A DNA stretch of 13,242 bases from Desulfobacterales bacterium (GTDB taxonomy: Bacteria > Desulfobacterota > Syntrophobacteria > B119-G9): the NCBI GenBank assembly GCA_026992215.1, contig JALXAI010000443.1, positions 1-13,242 on the forward strand, written 5' to 3'. A program made the position numbers and the translations under genes. Positions 8,251 to 13,242 of this stretch are shown in pieces. Under the pieces are notes generated by a model. The model was not told the DNA's origin. It saw only the letters and a program-made list of their open reading frames with translations, and did not search any database. Positions within the stretch are counted from its first letter, which is position 1, and each line of letters begins with the position of its first letter.

Positions 8251-8263
8251 TTGCACTTTTTTT
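8243..8263 (+). terminator. Rho-independent terminator
   Basis: The stem GTGCA/TGCAC (5 bp) with a TAAT loop is followed directly by seven T (8257-8263). The stem is short, but placement and T-tract are right. It would end the dnaE-Mth938 transcript or a short RNA from the structured segment, about 200 nt before etfB. Confidence 0.6.
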
Positions 8264-8264
8264 C

Positions 8265-8294
8265 TTGTGTTTGGCCTCTATCCTGTGCTATTTA
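8265..8294 (+). promoter_or_regulatory. Possible sigma-A promoter for etfBA
   Basis: TTGTGT (8265-8270), an 18-bp spacer and TATTTA (8289-8294) with an extended -10 TG at 8286-8287. It sits just after the terminator, which is where a promoter for etfB is expected. Both hexamers are imperfect. An AT-rich run TATATT at 8355-8360 is an alternative -10 with no good -35. Confidence 0.22.
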
Positions 8295-8461
8295 AGGACG
8301 TTAAAATTCCGGCGTGTATTTTATGAGATACCTTAAAAGCCCTCGGGAACATTATATATTCGGGATGAATGGGTTTTCAAGTGGAACTTCTTTAAGGAAG
8401 AGGATCCAGGGGTTTTGATCAAGGAATCCGGAGGACAAAAGGAACCGAAAAGGAGGTAAAA

Positions 8462-9265
8462 GTGAATATCGCAGTTTTAATCAAACAGGTACCTGATACG
8501 GAAACAGTAATCAAGATTGCGGATGATGGAAAATCAATAAAAACCGATGATATCAAGTGGATCATGAACCCGTATGACGAATATGCGGTAGAAGCGGCTT
8601 TGAGATTGAAAGAAAAAACTAGGGGCAAGGTGACCATAATTAGCACGGGTCCTCAAAGGGTGGTGGAATCTATCAGAACAGCTCTTGCCATGGGTGCCGA
8701 CGAAGGAGTGCTGGTTGATGATCCGGCATTGGAAGGCAGTGACGTATTTGGAGTGGCGAAAGCGTTGGCCGCTGTGGTTAAAGAATTGAATCCGGATGTC
8801 ATCTTATGTGGTCACAGAGCGGTTGATTACGACGAGGGGCAGAGGGGTGCCGCGGTAGCCGAGATGCTCGGGCTGCCTCATATTCCGTTTGCTGTGGCCA
8901 TTGACGTCGACGATGGTGCCACGAAGGTAAAGGTGGACAGGCCGGTGGAAGGTGGAAAAATGTCCCTGGAAGCATCGTTGCCTGTTTTGATAACCCTTGG
9001 TGGAGCCCATGCTATCTGGAACCCGAGGTACGCGTCTTTGCCCGGGATTATGAAGGCCAAGAAGAAGCCCCTGGCGACAAAGACTCTCTCTGATCTCGGA
9101 ATAGATTCATCCGAAGTGGGTCCTGATGCAAGAAAGATAAGGATCATAAGCATGGAAATGCCTCCGGAAAGAGAACCGGGTAAGATCATCAACGGAGACC
9201 TCGACACCGAGGGCAAGGCCAAAGAGCTTGTCCGGGTGCTGAAGGAAGAGGTAAAGATACTGTAG
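8462..9265 (+). CDS. etfB: Electron transfer flavoprotein beta subunit
   Basis: The beta subunit of the cytosolic Etf heterodimer, which takes electrons from acyl-CoA dehydrogenases and passes them on. It has 267 residues, normal for the family. Family features are NIAVLIKQVPDTE at the N-terminus, WIMNPYDEYAVEAALRLKE, ALAMGADEGVLVDDPALEGSD, the nucleotide-binding HRAVDYDEGQRG (118-129), PVLITLGG, and PGIMKAKKKP towards the C-terminus. Many bifurcating EtfB proteins have D-G-D-T-x-Q-V where this one has D122-Y-D-E-G-Q-R, so a conventional, non-bifurcating role fits better; that is an inference supported by the quinone-linked partner gene downstream. The GTG start is supported by AAGGAGG 5 nt upstream and by homology. 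A 66-bp gap separates it from etfA. Confidence 0.96.
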   Translation: MNIAVLIKQVPDTETVIKIADDGKSIKTDDIKWIMNPYDEYAVEAALRLKEKTRGKVTIISTGPQRVVESIRTALAMGADEGVLVDDPALEGSDVFGVAKALAAVVKELNPDVILCGHRAVDYDEGQRGAAVAEMLGLPHIPFAVAIDVDDGATKVKVDRPVEGGKMSLEASLPVLITLGGAHAIWNPRYASLPGIMKAKKKPLATKTLSDLGIDSSEVGPDARKIRIISMEMPPEREPGKIINGDLDTEGKAKELVRVLKEEVKIL

Positions 9266-9331
9266 AGAGGCGTTTTTGTTAATTGAAAGATGACAACAAA
9301 GAGAGTTCGAATAGAGACAAGGAGATAGAAT

Positions 9332-10318
9332 ATGGCTGGCGGAGTTTGTGTCTTAACGGAATTTCAGGATGGTGATTTCAGGAAGGTTTCCTACGAGGTG
9401 GCAAGTGAAGGGAAACGGGTTGCAGATGCTCTTGGATGTGACCTGTGTGCCGTTGTTCTTGGAAGTGGCATAGGTGATAAGGCCGGTGTTCTGGGCAAGT
9501 ATGGTGTGTCCAGGGCAATTGTTGCAGATGACGAGCGCCTTGCCAATTATACTGCGGAAGCTTATGTTCCGGTTCTTTCCGAGATATTGAAGGAACTGGA
9601 GCCGGACGTGGTGCTTCTCCCTGCTTCCCTGAACGGAAAAGACCTGGGTGCGCGCCTGGCGGCGCACCTGCAAACGGGACTGGCCATGGATTGTACCGAG
9701 TTCAAGGTAGAAGATGGAACCATTAAAGCCAAGAGGCCTTTGTTTGCGGGCAAGTGTTTCGGATGGTATGAATGGGATTCTTCCGCACGGCCCCAGATTG
9801 CTTCTTGCAGGCCCAACGTGTTTGAAAGAACCGTGGTTGATGAAGGGGCAAGTGCTGAGATATCCGCGGTAACGCCGGCTGTTCCTTCCGAGCTCAAGGT
9901 ACAGGTAGTGAGTGTTGAGAAGGAAGAAGGAGGAAAGATCGACCTTACGGAAGCGGAAGTTATCGTTTCCGGTGGCCGCGGGATGAAGGGACCGGAAAAT
10001 TTCAAGATGCTGGAAGAACTGGCGCAGTTGCTCGGTGCGGCTGTAGGTGCGTCTCGTGCGGCAGTTGATGCCGGTTGGCGTCCGCATTCCGACCAGGTGG
10101 GACAAACCGGGAAAGTGGTAACACCGAACCTTTATATCGCGGTAGGGATTTCGGGAGCCATCCAGCACCTGGCGGGAATGGGATCATCCAAGTATATCGT
10201 AGCGGTGAACAAGGATCCTGATGCACCGATATTTTCCAAGGCCGATTACGGGATTGTGGAGGATCTTTTCAAGTTTATCCCGATTTTTACCGAAGAAGTG
10301 AAGAAGGCGAAAGGATAA
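9332..10318 (+). CDS. etfA: Electron transfer flavoprotein alpha subunit
   Basis: The alpha subunit of Etf, 328 residues, binds the electron-carrying FAD in its C-terminal domain. Seen are the N-terminal EtfA/B-like domain (about 1-190), then SGGRG with R216, VGASRAAVD with S241-R242, GQTGK (257-261), and the family signature starting LYIAVGISGAIQH at 267 and running to about 293, then NKDPDAPIF and a conserved ADYGIVED. All usual FAD contacts appear to be present. There is no extra N-terminal ferredoxin domain, unlike some clostridial EtfA proteins. ATG 9332 is preceded by AAGGAG with 7-nt spacing. The gene ends 73 bp before a strong terminator hairpin, so etfBA may form a unit expressed more highly than the oxidoreductase gene downstream. 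Confidence 0.96.
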   Translation: MAGGVCVLTEFQDGDFRKVSYEVASEGKRVADALGCDLCAVVLGSGIGDKAGVLGKYGVSRAIVADDERLANYTAEAYVPVLSEILKELEPDVVLLPASLNGKDLGARLAAHLQTGLAMDCTEFKVEDGTIKAKRPLFAGKCFGWYEWDSSARPQIASCRPNVFERTVVDEGASAEISAVTPAVPSELKVQVVSVEKEEGGKIDLTEAEVIVSGGRGMKGPENFKMLEELAQLLGAAVGASRAAVDAGWRPHSDQVGQTGKVVTPNLYIAVGISGAIQHLAGMGSSKYIVAVNKDPDAPIFSKADYGIVEDLFKFIPIFTEEVKKAKG

Positions 10319-10390
10319 GCGAATCTTGACAACGCGTGACATATAGCTGACTGCTACCGGCTGAAATTCGCTGAATATCAAATAATATGT

Positions 10391-10432
10391 GCTGGCTAAA
10401 CAACATCGTTTAGCCAGCTTTTCCATTTTATT
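10391..10432 (+). terminator. Rho-independent terminator after etfA
   Basis: A perfect 10-bp stem GCTGGCTAAA/TTTAGCCAGC with an 8-nt loop (10401-10408) is followed by TTTTCCATTTTATT. The tail is broken by CC, so some read-through into the next gene is plausible. No convincing promoter was found between it and the oxidoreductase start. Confidence 0.82.
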
Positions 10433-10487
10433 AAGAAGCTGTGAATAAGGCTGAAGTTCTAAACGAGTTCGATAGGAGGGAGACGAT

Positions 10488-12575
10488 ATGACACCGGGTT
10501 ATTTCCCAGGAAACATTTTATTTCTGGTTATCTTCCTGGCAGCCAATGCGTTCTTTTTTTACAGTGTATACAAGCTATACAGGATAATGCTTCTCGGTAA
10601 GCCCGAAGACAGGTTCGGCCAGTATGGCGAGCGAATAAAATCCGTGCTGGCTTTCGTATTCGGCCAGAAAAGGGTGCTCCGTGAACCCTCGGGGATAGGG
10701 CATTTCCTTATTTTCTGGGGTTTCATGGTAATCACCATCGGAAGCATCGAAACCTTTGGCGTGGGAATATATCACAACTTTAGTTATGAACCGATAATAG
10801 GAAAATTTCTCTACAACATCCTTTACCTGGTCCAGGACATCTTTTGTGCTGCAGTTCTCGTGGCTCTTGCGGTGGCTCTTTACCGCAGGTTTGTTATAAA
10901 ACCCTTGCGGCTCGAGAGCGATGATCCGAAGGCCACGAAGCTTGATGCGCTGATAATTATCGGTTTGATCGCGGTGCTGATTATCCTCCTTTTCGGAAGC
11001 AGGGCTACGGATGCCCAGCTTTACGCGAAGGGCGAGGGAAAGTACTTCCCGCCGCTTGCCATTATTTCCCAGATCCTGGCTCTGGCTTTCTCAGGTGCCA
11101 GCGTTAACACCCTGAAATTCTGGAACACCTTTTTCTGGTGGGCGCATACCATCGTGATTCTGGCCTTTCTCGTTTACATACCCTATTCCAAGCATCTTCA
11201 CCTGCTCGCTGCTATTCCGAACGTCTTTTTCAGGAGGCTCGGCCCCGTGGGCGAGTTGAGCAAGATGGATCTTGAGGACGAAGAAGCCGAAAGTTTCGGG
11301 ATTGCCAAAATAGAAGATTTTACCTGGAAGCAACTGCTTGACCTTTATGCCTGTACCGAGTGCGGAAGGTGTGCTGAGAACTGTCCTGCAACCCTCACGG
11401 AAAAGCCACTTAACCCCAAGTACGTTATTCACCACATGAAGGAGCATCTGAAGAAGAAGGGAGAACTTCTTCTGGCAGGCGGTGGAAATGGTTCCGGGGA
11501 AGGAGATACGGTCAACCAGGGACAGGAAGAAGGGGCGCAGGAGACCAAGAGCGAGCTTGACAGGGCATTGATAGGGGATGTTGTCCCGAAAGAGACTCTA
11601 TGGTCCTGCACTACATGCGGAAATTGCATGGAAAACTGTCCCGTATTCATAGAGCACGTGCACAAGTTCGTGGATATGAGACGCTATCTCGTGCTCACGG
11701 AAAGTGATTTTCCCGCCGAGGTTGCCACGGTTTTCAGAAACTGGGAAACCAACAGCAACCCTTGGGGCATCGGGTTTGCCCAGAGAGGTGATTGGGCTAA
11801 AGATCTTCCCGTCAAAACGCTCGCTGAAGACTCCAACGTCGAATACCTGCTTTACGTGGGCTGCGCGGGGTCCTTTGATGACCGGGGACAGAAAGTGGCC
11901 AGAGCGGTGGTAAAGCTTTTGAACGAAGCGGGTGTGAGTTTTGCCATACTGGGACAGGAAGAAAAATGCTGTGGCGAGACAGCCAGAAGAATTGGGAATG
12001 AATACCTTTTCCAGATGATGGCCGCGGATCTGGTGGAAACCATTAACGGATACGGGGTGAAAAAAATCATCGTAACATGTCCCCACGGGTACAATTGCCT
12101 GAAAAATGAGTATCCGCAGTTCGGTGGTGAATGGAAGGTGTACCATCACACGGAAGTGCTGGATAAACTGGTAAAGGAAGGGATGCTGACCCCGACGAAG
12201 TATGTTAACAGAAACATCGTGTTTCACGATTCCTGCTACCTGGGACGGTACAATTCCGTTTACGAACAGCCGCGCAACGTGATCAAGGCCATACCCGGCA
12301 CGGTTTTAAGCGAGATGGACAGGCATCGTCACAAGTCATTTTGCTGTGGTGCAGGTGGCGGGAGAATGTGGATGGAAGAAACCCTGGGGAAGAAGAAAAT
12401 CAACGACGAGCGAACCGAACAGGCACTGCGGTGCAACCCGGATATCATTGGGGTAGCCTGTCCGTTTTGTACCACCATGTTCGAGGACGGACTGAAGGCC
12501 AAGGACCTGGAAGAAAGCATCAAGGTATATGACATAGCGGAACTTCTGGCCATGTCCGTAGAGTTTAAAAAGTAA
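10488..12575 (+). CDS. Membrane CCG-domain Fe-S oxidoreductase, EtfAB:menaquinone oxidoreductase (EMO) type
   Basis: This 695-residue protein should accept electrons from Etf and reduce menaquinone in the cytoplasmic membrane. The family (DUF224/HdrD-like) was characterised as EMO in syntrophic and fatty-acid-oxidising anaerobes. The N-terminal NarI-like region has hydrophobic segments at about 8-30, 72-95, 107-131, 152-171 and 213-233, with possible haem-b histidines H72, H96, H220, H236 and H238. A ferredoxin domain binds two 4Fe-4S clusters: C289, C292, C295, C299 and C374, C377, C380, C384, separated by a Gly/Glu-rich insert (about 330-350). Two CCG domains follow: C459, C494-C495 and C531 in the first; C583, C619-C620, C658 and C661 in the second. 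The first reads CPHGYNC, where I expect CPHC. GGAGG lies 8 nt before the ATG. A heterodisulfide-reductase-like role is the alternative; the adjacent etfBA favours EMO. Confidence 0.9.
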   Translation: MTPGYFPGNILFLVIFLAANAFFFYSVYKLYRIMLLGKPEDRFGQYGERIKSVLAFVFGQKRVLREPSGIGHFLIFWGFMVITIGSIETFGVGIYHNFSYEPIIGKFLYNILYLVQDIFCAAVLVALAVALYRRFVIKPLRLESDDPKATKLDALIIIGLIAVLIILLFGSRATDAQLYAKGEGKYFPPLAIISQILALAFSGASVNTLKFWNTFFWWAHTIVILAFLVYIPYSKHLHLLAAIPNVFFRRLGPVGELSKMDLEDEEAESFGIAKIEDFTWKQLLDLYACTECGRCAENCPATLTEKPLNPKYVIHHMKEHLKKKGELLLAGGGNGSGEGDTVNQGQEEGAQETKSELDRALIGDVVPKETLWSCTTCGNCMENCPVFIEHVHKFVDMRRYLVLTESDFPAEVATVFRNWETNSNPWGIGFAQRGDWAKDLPVKTLAEDSNVEYLLYVGCAGSFDDRGQKVARAVVKLLNEAGVSFAILGQEEKCCGETARRIGNEYLFQMMAADLVETINGYGVKKIIVTCPHGYNCLKNEYPQFGGEWKVYHHTEVLDKLVKEGMLTPTKYVNRNIVFHDSCYLGRYNSVYEQPRNVIKAIPGTVLSEMDRHRHKSFCCGAGGGRMWMEETLGKKKINDERTEQALRCNPDIIGVACPFCTTMFEDGLKAKDLEESIKVYDIAELLAMSVEFKK

Positions 12576-12582
12576 AATCAGT

Positions 12583-12602
12583 GCGGGGGGATTACCCCCC
12601 GC
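12583..12602 (+). terminator. GC hairpin without U-tract after the oxidoreductase gene
   Basis: GCGGGGGG, loop ATTA, CCCCCCGC: a perfect 8-bp, all-GC stem 7 nt after the stop codon. No T-run follows on either strand. It could stall polymerase, protect the mRNA 3' end, or act as an incomplete terminator. Confidence 0.5.
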
Positions 12603-12681
12603 TCAAGAAAGCGAAGGAGACTCAATCCTTCCAATTCCTCCTCCAACCTGCTATCATAATTCAAGCACATCCAGCTTTCGG

Positions 12682-12693
12682 GTCTTGCAAGAC
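12682..12693. promoter_or_regulatory. 12-bp palindrome upstream of the CoA ligase gene
   Basis: GTCTTGCAAGAC is a perfect palindrome in the 157-bp gap, 39 bp before the ligase start. It could be an operator, but I recognise no regulator for it, and a few 12-bp palindromes are expected by chance in a window this size. Confidence 0.2.
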
Positions 12694-12732
12694 ACCAATC
12701 CACCAGAAACTTTTAATTGGTCGGGGGCAGAG

Positions 12733-13242
12733 ATGGAAAGAATATGGCACAGGTTTTACGATGAAGGTGTACCCACCAGCATTGAATATCCGGAAAGAAC
12801 TGTTCCTCATTTCCTGCTTGATGCCGCTAAGGAATATCCGAGAAGGACTGCAACGAATTTCCTGGGAGCCACCATGTCTTATTGTGAGCTGGCGGGCCAG
12901 GTTAATCGGCTTGCCGCGGCTCTTCTGGACATCGGAATAAAAAAGGGAGAAAGAGTCGCAGTGATGCTTCCCAACTGCCCCCAGGCCGTGATCTCTTACT
13001 ACGCGATATTGAGAATCGGTGCTGTGGCAGTGATGACGAACCCGATGTATGTAGAGCGGGAAATGGCGTATCAGTTTGAAAATGCAGGTGTAAAGGCATT
13101 AATTATCCTTGATCACCTGTTTCCGAAGGCGGATAAGATTCTTGGTGATACCGAAATAGAAACGGTAATCGTAACGAGCTTGAGAGAATATCTACCATGG
13201 TATCTGAGCCTCCTCTATCCTTTGAAAGCCAGAAAACAAAAC
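12733..13242 (+). CDS. fadD: Long-chain fatty-acid--CoA ligase, 3'-truncated by window edge
   Basis: This is an AMP-forming acyl-CoA synthetase, which activates a fatty acid with ATP and CoA and so begins beta-oxidation. The first 170 residues are visible and the frame is open to the window edge. The N-terminus MERIWHRFYDEGVPTSIEYP and the segments LLDAAKEYPRRTA (28-40), MSYCELAGQVNRLAAAL (48-64), KKGERVAVMLPNCPQ (70-84), AILRIGAVAVMTNPMY (91-106) and ETVIVTSLREYLP (143-155) follow long-chain ligases closely. The ATP-binding P-loop and the later adenylate motifs lie beyond the window. No good Shine-Dalgarno precedes ATG 12733 (only a G-run at 12723-12727), yet homology begins right at this methionine. 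It follows the etfBA-EMO genes, which fits a fatty-acid oxidation cluster. The chain-length preference cannot be judged from this part. Confidence 0.92.
   Translation, partial: MERIWHRFYDEGVPTSIEYPERTVPHFLLDAAKEYPRRTATNFLGATMSYCELAGQVNRLAAALLDIGIKKGERVAVMLPNCPQAVISYYAILRIGAVAVMTNPMYVEREMAYQFENAGVKALIILDHLFPKADKILGDTEIETVIVTSLREYLPWYLSLLYPLKARKQN

Larger units (their letters stand above)
7990..8461. other. 472-bp non-coding region before etfB
   Basis: No convincing coding frame is visible on either strand; open stretches are short and match nothing I recognise. In order, the region holds an inverted copy of the CTTCGACT repeat core (8023-8044), a segment with strong nested base pairing (about 8094-8219), a terminator hairpin with a seven-T tract (8243-8263), then an AT-richer 200 bp that must contain the etfB promoter and leader. 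It ends with a near-perfect Shine-Dalgarno, AAGGAGG at 8450-8456, set 5 nt before the GTG of etfB. Confidence 0.85.

Noticed and set aside
9353..10168. Long minus-strand open frame of 271 codons inside etfA
   Set aside because: It is antisense to conserved EtfA sequence and has no domain resemblance.
10326..10354. TTGACA at 10326 as a -35 box for the oxidoreductase gene
   Set aside because: No acceptable -10 lies 16-19 bp downstream, and the etfA terminator would stop such a transcript before the gene.
12581..12940. 119-codon open frame after the oxidoreductase gene
   Set aside because: It starts inside the GC hairpin, has no recognisable domain, and overlaps the acyl-CoA ligase, whose frame (from 12733) has clear homology from its first residue.

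Overview
The window reads almost entirely on the + strand. It looks like chromosome of an anaerobic, mid-GC Bacillota-type bacterium (Clostridia, Peptococcaceae or Syntrophomonas-like). The evidence is a Bacillus-type PurB, AAGGAGG-type ribosome-binding sites, a DnaE1-type polymerase, and an Etf / membrane Fe-S oxidoreductase set typical of anaerobic fatty-acid oxidisers. The taxonomic call is an inference; no rRNA or other marker gene is present.

Region 1 (1-4047) is a tightly packed, translationally coupled group: the 3' part of purB (adenylosuccinate lyase, cut by the left edge), a creatininase-family metal amidohydrolase, and a long U32-family protein of the RlhA/TrhP RNA-hydroxylation type. 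Both junctions are stop/start overlaps.

Region 2 (4048-7989) opens with a 24-bp tandem repeat in the gap. It is followed by dnaE, the replicative DNA polymerase III alpha subunit, overlapped by a small Mth938/AAMDC-domain protein.

Region 3 (7990-8461) is a 472-bp non-coding stretch and the most unusual part of the window. It holds an inverted copy of the same repeat core, a segment that folds into a contiguous three-helix junction with features recalling group II intron domain I, a rho-independent terminator, and a 9-nt pairing that would compete with that terminator.

Region 4 (8462-13242) is an energy-metabolism cluster: etfB, etfA, a membrane-anchored CCG-domain Fe-S oxidoreductase of the EtfAB:menaquinone oxidoreductase (EMO/DUF224) type, and the 5' part of a long-chain fatty-acid CoA ligase gene cut by the right edge. 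Together these would activate fatty acids and carry electrons from acyl-CoA dehydrogenases through Etf to the membrane quinone pool. A strong terminator hairpin lies between etfA and the oxidoreductase gene.

No CRISPR array, tRNA, rRNA, prophage or intact insertion sequence was seen. I did not find a wholly new protein system. The best candidates for something undescribed are the structured non-coding region and the dispersed repeat family.
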